NCBI GenBank assembly: GCA_022703195.1
Contig: JAKLEF010000066.1
Coordinates: 1 to 9,084, forward strand
Direction: 5' to 3'
Source of the DNA: Candidatus Fermentibacterota bacterium
GTDB lineage: Bacteria > Fermentibacterota > Fermentibacteria > Fermentibacterales > Fermentibacteraceae
DNA: 9,084 nt
How positions within the stretch are numbered: the first letter of the stretch is position 1; every line of letters starts with the position of its first letter. The position numbers were made by a program, and so were the translations under genes. Of the stretch, positions 1 to 5,873 are shown one piece after another. Under the pieces are notes generated by a model, which worked only from the letters and a program-made list of their open reading frames with translations, made no database searches and was not told the origin of the DNA.

Positions 1-431
1 ACGGTTCCGCCAAGATGTCCAAGTCCCTCGGCAACTGCATCCATCTCTCCGACGAGCCGGCAGTCGTGCGCGAAAAGGTGATGTCGGCCGTCACGGATCC
101 CGCGCGGATACACAAGTCCGATCCCGGCCATCCCGAGATCTGCACGATAGCTGCGTACCACAGGGCGTTCAACGCTCAGGAGTCGCAGTCCGTCGAGGAG
201 AGCTGCAGGGCGGGCACCATCGGTTGCGTGGCATGCAAGAAGCGGATGGTCGAGGTCCTGGAGGCCCTGCTCTCCCCGATGCGCGAGAGGCGGGCCGCCT
301 TCTCCGGGCCGGGCCTGATCGACGAGATCCTGGTCGAGGGCACGAAGAGGGCCTGCGCCGAGGCGGACGAGACGCTCGGCCGGGTCCGCCGGGCCATGAG
401 GATAGACTACTTCGGAGGGCGGGATGCTTAG
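1..431 (+). CDS. trpS: Tryptophanyl-tRNA synthetase, C-terminal part (5' end outside window)
   Basis: This is the last third or so of cytoplasmic TrpRS, a class I synthetase that charges tRNA-Trp with tryptophan using ATP. The frame is open from base 3, where it reads G-S-A-K-M-S-K-S; bases 12-26 encode the class I KMSKS loop that binds ATP. Downstream is the typical TrpRS C-terminal helical domain: a TDPAR...KSDPGHPEIC segment, then a GCVACKK segment and an SPMRERR segment, all characteristic of TrpRS. The ORF ends at TAG 429-431, inside the start of cysS (shared ATGCTTAG, 424-431), so the two synthetases are probably translationally coupled. The HIGH motif and most of the Rossmann domain lie upstream of the window. 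The family is confident; about 142 codons are visible. Confidence 0.95.
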   Translation, partial: GSAKMSKSLGNCIHLSDEPAVVREKVMSAVTDPARIHKSDPGHPEICTIAAYHRAFNAQESQSVEESCRAGTIGCVACKKRMVEVLEALLSPMRERRAAFSGPGLIDEILVEGTKRACAEADETLGRVRRAMRIDYFGGRDA

Positions 432-1866
432 GCTGCATGATACGATGACCGGCGCCACGAGGGACTTCGAACCCCTTTCACCGCCTTCGGCCGGAATATA
501 CGTCTGCGGACCGACTGTATACGGCGACAGCCACCTGGGCCACGCGAAGAGCTACGTCTCCTTCGACGTCCTGGTGAGGTTCATGAGGCACGAGGGCTAC
601 CGGGTCAGGTACGTGCAGAACATCACCGACGTGGGCCACCTGTCCGAGAACTCCGAGACCGGCGACGACAAGCTCCAGAGGCAGGCCAGGCTCGAGAGGC
701 TCGAGCCCATGGAGATAGCCGAGAAGTACACCAGGTCCTATTTCGAGGACATGGACAGGCTGGGGAACCTCCGGCCCGACATCTCGCCCCGCGCCTCCGG
801 GCACATCCCGGAGCAGATCGAGCTGGTGAGGGCGCTCATCGAGAAGGGGCACGCGTACCAGGCCGGGGGGAACGTCTACTTCTCCGTCAGGAGCTTCCCG
901 GGCTACGGCAGGCTGTCGGGTCGCAGGCCCGACGATCTCCTGGCGGGAGCCAGGGTCGAGGTCCAGGCAGACAAGCGCGATCCGCTCGACTTCGCCCTCC
1001 GGAAGGAGGCCGACGCGGGGCACATCCTGAAGTGGCGCTCGCCATGGGGCTGGGGCTTCCCGGGATGGCACCTCGAATGCTCGGCGATGGCCATGCGCTA
1101 CCTCGGCGAGACCATCGACATCCACGGGGGAGGGCTGGAGAACGTCTTCCCGCATCACGAGTCCGAGACAGCCCAGAGCGAGGCCGCTACCGGGAGGCAG
1201 TTCGCGAGGTTCTGGCTGCACAACAACATGGTGACGATCGACGGCCAGAAGATGGGCAAGAGCCTCGGGAACGCCCGTTCGCTCAAGGAGATGTTCGATC
1301 TGTACGAACCCATGACCATCCGGCTCTACATCCTGCGCAGCCACTACCGCAGCCCGCTCGACTTCTCCGACGAGGGGCTGTCGTCCGCCGCGAGCGCCCT
1401 GGGGAGGATCCGCGACCTGGCTTCGAGGCTGGGACCGTCCGATCCCGTCAGCCCGCCGCCCGATTCCGCGCTGCAGTTCGTGGAGGAGGCCGTGACCGCA
1501 TTCACGGGCAGGCTCTCGGACGACCTGGACACGCCCGGAGCCGTGGCCGTGCTGTTCGACTACGTCAGGAAGTGCAACCAGGCACTGGAGGCAGGTGTCG
1601 AGCCGGGTCCGAGGGCCGTGATGTCGGGCGGGCTCTCGCTGATGGCCTGCGAAATGCTCGGCCTCTCGGCCCGGGCGGCATCCGCATCTTCCGATACGGA
1701 ACCCCTCCTGCTCGGGCTGCTGTCCGAATACAGGTCCATGCTCAGGGAGCGGAAGCTGTTCGCAGAGGCCGACGGGATGCGCGACGCCCTGGCCGCCGGG
1801 GGCTACTCGGTGAAGGACATGCCCGGCGGCAGGAGCCTGATCGAGAGGATCAGCCGCGCTCTCTGA
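424..1866 (+). CDS. cysS: Cysteinyl-tRNA synthetase
   Basis: CysRS charges tRNA-Cys in the cytoplasm. The 480-aa protein is near the usual 460-480 aa. Its class I HIGH motif appears as HLGH (residues 37-40) and its KMSKS motif as KMGKS (276-280). The four zinc ligands that let CysRS recognise cysteine are present: C28, C219 (in GWHLEC), H244 and E248 (in FPHHESE), matching E. coli C28/C209/H234/E238. HGGG at 234-237 is also typical. The chosen ATG has a GGAGGG Shine-Dalgarno at 414-419, 4 bases upstream, and lies within the end of trpS, implying coupling. The 3' end overlaps the convergent rpsT gene by 17 bases. The C-terminal tRNA-binding region (about 345-480) is divergent but full length. 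No truncation is seen. Confidence 0.97.
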   Translation: MLRLHDTMTGATRDFEPLSPPSAGIYVCGPTVYGDSHLGHAKSYVSFDVLVRFMRHEGYRVRYVQNITDVGHLSENSETGDDKLQRQARLERLEPMEIAEKYTRSYFEDMDRLGNLRPDISPRASGHIPEQIELVRALIEKGHAYQAGGNVYFSVRSFPGYGRLSGRRPDDLLAGARVEVQADKRDPLDFALRKEADAGHILKWRSPWGWGFPGWHLECSAMAMRYLGETIDIHGGGLENVFPHHESETAQSEAATGRQFARFWLHNNMVTIDGQKMGKSLGNARSLKEMFDLYEPMTIRLYILRSHYRSPLDFSDEGLSSAASALGRIRDLASRLGPSDPVSPPPDSALQFVEEAVTAFTGRLSDDLDTPGAVAVLFDYVRKCNQALEAGVEPGPRAVMSGGLSLMACEMLGLSARAASASSDTEPLLLGLLSEYRSMLRERKLFAEADGMRDALAAGGYSVKDMPGGRSLIERISRAL

Positions 1867-2104
1867 TCCTGGCCGCGAGACGGCTCTTGAGGCGGTCGGC
1901 TGTGTTCGGGTGCACTATCCGCTTGCGGCCGGCCCTGTCGAGCAGGCACTGGGCGGTCTTCATCGCCTCGGCGCCCTCTTCGGCCGTGGAGGCCTCGCGC
2001 ACGCGGCGCATCGCGGTCCTGAGCGTGCGGAGCTGGCTCTTGATCTGGAGATGCCTCCTGGCATCCTTCCTCATGTTCTTGGCCGCACTGGCGCTCCTTG
2101 CCAA
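1850..2104 (-). CDS. rpsT: 30S ribosomal protein S20
   Basis: S20 is a primary-binding protein of the small ribosomal subunit that contacts 16S rRNA. The 84-aa product is very basic and has the S20 layout: an N-terminal S-A-S-A-A-K-N segment, the helical core LRTLRTAMRRVREA (residues 26-39), and the conserved tail IVHPNTADRLKSRLAARI (63-80), comparable to the H-K-N-T-A-A-R-K-K-S-R-L pattern of the family. The start is TTG (2102-2104), supported by an AAAGGAG Shine-Dalgarno 7 bases upstream and by where S20 proteins normally begin; no ATG lies near that position. E. coli rpsT also starts at UUG, where the codon takes part in its translational control. The gene stands alone on this strand, converging on cysS with a 17-base overlap. 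Confidence 0.93.
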   Translation of the reverse strand: MARSASAAKNMRKDARRHLQIKSQLRTLRTAMRRVREASTAEEGAEAMKTAQCLLDRAGRKRIVHPNTADRLKSRLAARIRERG

Positions 2105-2111
2105 GCGTGGT

Positions 2112-2118
2112 CTCCTTT
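2112..2118 (-). promoter_or_regulatory. Ribosome-binding site of rpsT (fixes TTG start)
   Basis: On the minus strand this reads AAAGGAG, a near-ideal Shine-Dalgarno 7 bases before TTG 2104. It is the strongest reason to accept the TTG as the rpsT initiation codon. Confidence 0.8.
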
Positions 2119-2179
2119 CGCAGTATTGGGAAAACCCGTGCTCTCCCGGAGGAACTCTTCGAGGCCCCCGGTGTTATCC

Positions 2180-2196
2180 GTTTCGAGGCACGAAAC
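2180..2196. repeat. Small inverted repeat between rpsT and the carboxypeptidase gene
   Basis: GTTTCG and CGAAAC form a perfect 6-bp inverted repeat around a 5-base centre (AGGCA). It overlaps the candidate -10 element and start point of rpsT, where an operator could sit. It is short enough to be chance, and no known operator matches it. Confidence 0.3.
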
Positions 2197-2221
2197 TAGC
2201 TGTTCATACGCCGGAAGTCAA
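2193..2221 (-). promoter_or_regulatory. Candidate sigma-70-type promoter for rpsT
   Basis: On the minus strand, TTGACT (2221-2216; 5 of 6 to the consensus -35) is followed after 17 bases by TAGTTT (2198-2193; a weak -10, 3 of 6). Transcription would start near 2186, giving a leader of about 80 bases before rpsT. The -35 lies just upstream of the carboxypeptidase start on the other strand, so the promoter uses almost all of the divergent intergenic space. The match is moderate and the organism's sigma preferences are unknown. Confidence 0.35.
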
Positions 2222-2228
2222 CAACCAT

Positions 2229-2233
2229 GGAGG
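2229..2233 (+). promoter_or_regulatory. Ribosome-binding site choosing ATG 2239
   Basis: GGAGG lies 5 bases before ATG 2239. An in-frame ATG at 2227 would put this site inside the coding region and would itself have only a poor upstream site, so the second ATG is preferred. Confidence 0.7.
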
Positions 2234-2238
2234 CTGAG

Positions 2239-3696
2239 ATGAGGTTCGGCTCTCTTCTGCTGATCCTGGCTGCCGCTGTACCCGCATCGGCCGAGAGGCT
2301 TGTGCGGATCTTCGATGTATCGCCGGGGACGCTCGACGTTCTCGCGGCGGACGGGATGGACATCGCCGCCGCCAACGCCAGGGAGGGCTGGATCGACGTC
2401 TGTCTCCCCGACAGGGAGACCGGCCGCGCCGCCCTCTACTCCGGCAGGTACGATGTCCTGCCGGTCGAGTGGGGCATGCTGACCGACGAGAACAGGGGCA
2501 ATGCCGGAGCATACTACAGCTGGGAGGAGAACAACGCCTTCTGGGCCACCCTCTCGGCCGAGCATTCCGACCTGGTCGACACGCCCGTGTCGATAGGCAC
2601 CTCCGTACAGGGGCGCGACATCATGATGATCCGCATGTCGAGCACGGTCGGAGGGGCGTACAAGCCCGCGATGTACTTCACGGCGCTCACCCACGCCCGC
2701 GAGCCGGGCGGAAACGCCTGCCTCATCGACTTTGCCGACTGGCTGGCCACCAACTACGACAGCGACACCATGGCCACCTGGATCCTCGACAACACCCAGG
2801 TCTACTTCGTGCCCATCGTCAATCCCGACACCTACATTCTCAACTGCAACCCGATGGGCGGCAGCGCCCGCAAGAACCAGAGCCCCCCCGACGGGGTCGA
2901 CCTCAACAGGAACTACCCGTACCAGTGGGGCTACGACGACGAGGGCTCCAGCCCCGACCCCTACGACGAGACGTATCGCGGCCCGAGCGCCGGCAGCGAA
3001 CCCGAGACGCAGGCCGTGATGAACCTGATAGACTCGATCGATCCCGTGGGCGGCATCCACTACCACACCTACGGCGGGTACCTGCTCAGGCCCTTCGGGT
3101 ACAACAACAGCAACACCGCCGACGAGGCCACCTATGCCGCCTGGAGCGCGGCCATGACCGAGTACAACGGCTACGCCTGCGGCCAGTGCGGCGACGTGCT
3201 GGGCTACAACGCCAACGGCGACGCGGTCGACTGGACGTATTGGAACGGCGGCGGGCACCCGAGGTGCATGGCCATGACCGTCGAATGCGATGAAGACGGC
3301 TTCTGGGGCAACCAGAGCGACCCGTCCGGGCTCGAGGCCCTGGAAGAGGAATGCCGCTACATGAACATCTGGATCTGCATGATGGCCCCGGGATTCACGG
3401 GCATCGGGGAGCAGGAGGGCGCCCCGGTGTCCGGCGGGCTCTCGGTCGGGCCGGTGTGGCCCAATCCCGCCTCGGTCTCCGCTTCCGCCTCGGTCACCAT
3501 GGTCTCGCCTGGCTTGGTCGGCCTCAGGGTGCTCGACCTCGCCGGCAGGGTGGTCTCCGAGATGCCCGGAATGAGCCTGCAGGAGGGCGCCAGCCAGGTG
3601 TCGATCCCCGTCGACGGGCTGCCGACCGGGGTTTACACCCTCGAGGTCACCGGCCAGGGCTTCGGCGCCGCCAGCCGGTTCGCGGTGCTCAGGTAG
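2239..3696 (+). CDS. Secreted M14-family zinc carboxypeptidase with type IX-like C-terminal sorting domain
   Basis: This enzyme would remove C-terminal residues from peptides outside the cytoplasm. From ATG 2239 it has 485 aa: a signal peptide (MRFGSLLLILAAAVPASA, 1-18), a propeptide-like region (about 20-90), and an M14 domain (about 95-385). All catalytic landmarks are visible: HARE (152-155) with zinc ligands H152 and E155, R211 (like R127 of carboxypeptidase A), N223-R224 in DLNRNYPY, zinc ligand H276 in HYHTYGG, Y323 (like Y248) and the general base E349 in TVEC. V330 falls where carboxypeptidase A has Ile255, suggesting a preference for hydrophobic residues (inference). Residues from about 400 form a beta-rich tail with WPNP, LDLAGRVV and GLPTGVYTLEV, typical of Por/type A sorting domains. 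The start was chosen for its Shine-Dalgarno; ATG 2227 would add 4 residues. Confidence 0.92.
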   Translation: MRFGSLLLILAAAVPASAERLVRIFDVSPGTLDVLAADGMDIAAANAREGWIDVCLPDRETGRAALYSGRYDVLPVEWGMLTDENRGNAGAYYSWEENNAFWATLSAEHSDLVDTPVSIGTSVQGRDIMMIRMSSTVGGAYKPAMYFTALTHAREPGGNACLIDFADWLATNYDSDTMATWILDNTQVYFVPIVNPDTYILNCNPMGGSARKNQSPPDGVDLNRNYPYQWGYDDEGSSPDPYDETYRGPSAGSEPETQAVMNLIDSIDPVGGIHYHTYGGYLLRPFGYNNSNTADEATYAAWSAAMTEYNGYACGQCGDVLGYNANGDAVDWTYWNGGGHPRCMAMTVECDEDGFWGNQSDPSGLEALEEECRYMNIWICMMAPGFTGIGEQEGAPVSGGLSVGPVWPNPASVSASASVTMVSPGLVGLRVLDLAGRVVSEMPGMSLQEGASQVSIPVDGLPTGVYTLEVTGQGFGAASRFAVLR

Positions 3697-3712
3697 CGGG
3701 ACAGACGCGCAA

Positions 3713-4525
3713 GTGACGGGCGCCGAGCAGGCGGGGGAGCAGCAGGACCACTACCAGGTCCTCGGAGTGGCCAGGAACGCCTCGAGGGAGGACATAGAGA
3801 AGGCCTACTTCGACCTCGCCAAGCGCCTGCATCCCGACATAGCGGGCGGCGGTCCCGAGGCCACCGCCCGCTTCATGCTGATCAACGAGGCCTACCAGGT
3901 CCTCGGCTCAATCACCTCCAGGCGCGAGTACGACCTGACTCTGTCCCCGATCCAGGGCATCGAGTCGACGGCCGTGAGGGAGGAGCGCGGAGCGCCCTCC
4001 GCCGGCGCTGCCGGCACGGCCGCCGCCGGCAGGGAGGAGCCCAGGGCCGGCGCCGCCCAGAGGCTCGACGACAAGGTCAGGCGGACCATCCGGCAGGCCG
4101 ACAGGCTCTGCGAGCAGGGCAACTTCTGGCAGGCCTCGGACATGATGCAGAGGCTCATCCCGCAGTACCCGCGCCAGCCCGCGCTCCGGCGCGCGCTGGC
4201 CAGGGCCGCGGCCGGCAAGCTCCGCCACCGCGAGGCCGCCGACCATCTCAGGATCGCCTGCGAGGTGGAATACTTCAATTCCGACAACCACGTGCTCCTG
4301 GGCGAGGCCTACATGAAGGGCAAGCAGTGGCAGAAGGCCAGGGAAGCCCTGAACGACGCCCTGTCCTGGAACGAGGACAACGAGAGGGCGAAGCGGGATC
4401 TCCTGGAGGTCAAGAAACACCTTGGCGAGGAGGAGCCCTTCCTGAAGAGGCTCGTCAGGAAGCTGACGCAGCCGATGGGCGGCCCGAAGAAGGACGAGAA
4501 GCCCGGAGCCAGGGGCAGGAAGTGA
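3713..4525 (+). CDS. J-domain protein with TPR-like repeats (DnaJ-type co-chaperone)
   Basis: A cytoplasmic DnaJ-like protein of 270 aa, likely to stimulate an Hsp70 ATPase. The J domain spans about residues 12-76, from DHYQVLGV through the catalytic HPD (40-42) to NEAYQVLG and RREYD. It lacks the Gly/Phe, zinc-finger and C-terminal client domains of true DnaJ. An Ala/Gly/Arg/Glu-rich linker (about 82-125) leads to a helical part (about 130-245) resembling tetratricopeptide repeats, for example NFWQASDMMQRLIPQYPRQP and QWQKAREALNDALSWNED, and a basic tail (about 246-270). Start GTG 3713 is the only start codon before the J domain; no good Shine-Dalgarno is seen, and the gene begins 16 bases after the carboxypeptidase, so translational coupling is likely. 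The partner and clients are unknown. Confidence 0.88.
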   Translation: MTGAEQAGEQQDHYQVLGVARNASREDIEKAYFDLAKRLHPDIAGGGPEATARFMLINEAYQVLGSITSRREYDLTLSPIQGIESTAVREERGAPSAGAAGTAAAGREEPRAGAAQRLDDKVRRTIRQADRLCEQGNFWQASDMMQRLIPQYPRQPALRRALARAAAGKLRHREAADHLRIACEVEYFNSDNHVLLGEAYMKGKQWQKAREALNDALSWNEDNERAKRDLLEVKKHLGEEEPFLKRLVRKLTQPMGGPKKDEKPGARGRK

Positions 4526-4531
4526 GCATAG

Positions 4532-4578
4532 AGGATCGCGGACAGGATCGAAGAAGGACGTGAAGTACGGTGCCCAGG
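4532..4578 (+). repeat. Copy A of a 47-bp perfect direct repeat
   Basis: These 47 bases recur exactly at 4614-4660 (offset 82; 35 bases between copies). The repeat runs from two AGGATCG heptamers (4532 and 4544, 12 bases apart), through AAGGA (4554-4558), to a GTG (4570) and CCCAGG. Copy A thus carries the same RBS/start cassette that begins the merR gene in copy B, but its GTG opens a different reading frame. Confidence 0.95.
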
Positions 4579-4668
4579 AGAGGGAAGGATTCCAACTCGA
4601 CTGTCACCCGTGAAGGATCGCGGACAGGATCGAAGAAGGACGTGAAGTACGGTGCCCAGGGAAAGTGA
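4570..4668 (+). CDS. Possible 32-codon upstream ORF (leader peptide) before merR
   Basis: The GTG of copy A opens a 32-codon frame starting M-P-R-R-G-K-D-S and ending ...K-Y-G-A-Q-G-K at TGA 4666-4668. It is rich in Lys and Arg. It reads through copy B, including the RBS and start of the MerR gene, in a different frame and stops 17 bases inside it. Its putative RBS (AAGGA, 11 bases upstream) is identical to that of merR. I recognise no family. It could be a regulatory leader peptide or just a by-product of the duplication; the latter is somewhat more likely. Confidence 0.25.
   Translation: MPRRGKDSNSTVTREGSRTGSKKDVKYGAQGK
4614..4660 (+). repeat. Copy B of the 47-bp direct repeat, containing the merR RBS and start
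   Basis: Identical to 4532-4578. It contains two more AGGATCG heptamers (4614, 4626), so four such heptamers lie upstream of merR in two pairs. Its last 9 bases are the first three codons of the MerR-type gene; identity ends at base 4661. Confidence 0.95.
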
Positions 4669-5056
4669 AAGGCTCTACTATTCGATCAGCGAGGTCTGCG
4701 ACATGACCGACCTCAAGCCTCACGTCCTCAGGTACTGGGAGACGGCGTTCCCCATGCTGCGCCCCTCCAAGAACCAGTCCGGCAACAGGGTCTACAGGCC
4801 GCGGGACCTGGAGCTCATCAGGCTCATCCGCAGGCTCCTGTACGAGGAGAGGTTCACGGTCGACGGTGCCAGGCAGAAGATAGAGGAGCTGAGGCACGCC
4901 GCCGGCCAGGAGCAGATGGAGCTCGAGATCCCGGCCGAAGCCGCCCCCGGCTCCGGAGGCAGCCCGCTGGCGGAAGCCTGCAACGAGCTGCGGGCCATCA
5001 TAGAAGCCCTCGGGAGAGACCCCATGGCCGTTGACGGGGGCGGAGTTTCGACGTAG
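4652..5056 (+). CDS. MerR-family transcriptional regulator
   Basis: A 134-aa DNA-binding protein with an N-terminal MerR winged helix-turn-helix: YYSISEVCDMTDLKPHVLRY (9-28), then WETAFPML, and the wing NRVYRPRDLELI (residues 45-56). LLYEERFTVDGARQKIEEL (62-80) completes the domain. The remainder is an Ala/Gly/Pro/Glu-rich stretch and a short helical segment without the cysteines of metal-sensing MerR proteins; the effector is unknown. It resembles the MerR-type regulator that in many bacteria sits between ihfA and a proline tRNA; here the tRNA-Pro follows 14 bases after the stop, but no ihfA precedes it. Start GTG 4652 has AAGGA 11 bases upstream, inside repeat copy B. No clear -35/-10 was found. 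Confidence 0.88.
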   Translation: MPRESERLYYSISEVCDMTDLKPHVLRYWETAFPMLRPSKNQSGNRVYRPRDLELIRLIRRLLYEERFTVDGARQKIEELRHAAGQEQMELEIPAEAAPGSGGSPLAEACNELRAIIEALGRDPMAVDGGGVST

Positions 5057-5070
5057 AGTTTCCGGCCGGT

Positions 5071-5147
5071 CGGGGCGTGGCGCAGTCCGGTAGCGCACTT
5101 GAATGGGGTTCAAGGGGTCGCTGGTTCGAATCCAGTCGCCCCGACCA
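5071..5147 (+). tRNA. tRNA-Pro, anticodon GGG
   Basis: A 77-base cloverleaf with encoded CCA. The acceptor stem CGGGGCG (5071-5077) pairs with CGCCCCG (5137-5143), followed by A73 and CCA. The D arm is GCGC...GCGC. Anticodon stem CTTGA/TCAAG encloses the loop ATGGGGT, giving anticodon GGG (reads CCC and CCU). The T arm has a TTCGAAT loop. The C1-G72 pair and A73 are normal for bacterial proline tRNA. It starts 14 bases after the merR stop with no promoter between, so it is probably processed from the merR transcript. Confidence 0.96.
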
Positions 5148-5164
5148 GCTTTCTTCCACGGGCC

Positions 5165-5188
5165 GGGCCGCTTCGCGGCCCTCTTCCT
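5165..5188 (+). terminator. Hairpin after tRNA-Pro(GGG), likely terminator
   Basis: GGGCCGC (5165-5171) and GCGGCCC (5175-5181) form a 7-bp GC-only stem with a TTC loop, followed by TCTTCCT. The T-rich tail is modest. It lies 18 bases after the tRNA and before the next gene's start, as expected for a terminator. Confidence 0.5.
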
Positions 5189-5216
5189 GCCAGACAGGCC
5201 ACGGATCGGTGGGCCG

Positions 5217-5873
5217 GTGACCGACTTCAGCAAGCCCCGCGGAGAGATGATCCGGAGGCTGGCTGCATCCGTCGATGCATCCGACGGGGCGGCGGCCCGC
5301 GTCCTCGATGCGATGGCCTCCATCCCCAGGCACCTGTTCGTGGAGCCGCCCCTCTGGCACAGGGCCTACGCCGACTGCTCGCTGCCCATTGGCCGGGGGC
5401 AGACCCTCAGCCAGCCGGCGACGGTTCTCGCCTGCCTCTCTTCGCTCGACCCCGGACCCTCGGATTCGATGCTCGAGATAGGCAGCGGAAGCGGATACCT
5501 GGCATGCCTGGCCGGCAGGCTGTGCGGCCGTGTCACCGCCATAGAGACGATGCTGGACCTGGTCCACAGGTCGAGGAAGGTGATCGAGGGACTCGGGCTG
5601 TCCAACGTACACGTGAACTACGGCGACGGGAGCGCGGGATGGCCCTCGGGCGCGCCGTACGATTGCATACTCCTCAGCGCCGCCTCGCGGTCGGTCCACC
5701 CCTCCCTCTTCGACCAGCTCTCCGAGGGAGGCAGGCTGGGAGCCCCGGTAAAGGCCGACGGGGGGCAGGTGCTCAGGTTCTTCAGGAAGACCGGCGGCAT
5801 CGTGGCGGAGTACGGCGAGGCCGTGCCCTGCAGGTTCGTGCCGCTCACGGGGAGGTTCGGGTCGGATGGGTGA
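5217..5873 (+). CDS. pcm: Protein-L-isoaspartate O-methyltransferase
   Basis: PCMT methylates abnormal L-isoaspartyl residues in aged proteins using S-adenosylmethionine, beginning their repair. The 218-aa product matches the family's length. IPRHLFV (36-42), AYADCSLPIG (50-59) and the hallmark GQTLSQP (61-67) precede the SAM-binding motif I, MLEIGSGSGYLACLAG (85-100), then VTAIE (106-110) and NYGDGSAGWP (134-143). The start is uncertain. GTG 5217 gives an N-terminus (TDFSKPRGEMI) that aligns with other PCMTs but has no good Shine-Dalgarno; ATG 5247 would cut the first 10 residues. The frame is open back into the tRNA, but a start there is implausible. The last 8 bases overlap the next gene, so the two are probably coupled. 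Confidence 0.87.
   Translation: MTDFSKPRGEMIRRLAASVDASDGAAARVLDAMASIPRHLFVEPPLWHRAYADCSLPIGRGQTLSQPATVLACLSSLDPGPSDSMLEIGSGSGYLACLAGRLCGRVTAIETMLDLVHRSRKVIEGLGLSNVHVNYGDGSAGWPSGAPYDCILLSAASRSVHPSLFDQLSEGGRLGAPVKADGGQVLRFFRKTGGIVAEYGEAVPCRFVPLTGRFGSDG

Noticed and set aside
478..1344. 288-aa minus-strand ORF opposite cysS
   Set aside because: Shadow frame of a fully conserved synthetase gene; no motifs of its own.
1032..2237. 401-aa plus-strand ORF spanning the end of cysS, rpsT and the intergenic region
   Set aside because: Arg/Pro/Ala-rich out-of-frame reading of cysS, continuing antisense to rpsT.
2227..2238. ATG 2227 as start of the carboxypeptidase
   Set aside because: It would place the GGAGG site inside the gene and add acidic residues in front of the signal peptide; ATG 2239 fits better.
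2218..3258. 346-aa minus-strand ORF opposite the carboxypeptidase
   Set aside because: Val/Ala/Gly/Pro-rich shadow of a strong coding frame whose M14 catalytic residues are all intact; no domain seen.
5103..5216. Upstream extension of pcm to an ATG at 5103
   Set aside because: That ATG lies in the anticodon arm of the tRNA; PCMT homology begins at about 5217.
4604..5323. 239-aa minus-strand ORF with a GDWIRTSDPLNPIQ-like stretch
   Set aside because: That stretch is the antisense translation of tRNA-Pro(GGG), a well-known source of false proteins; the rest is the shadow of merR and pcm.
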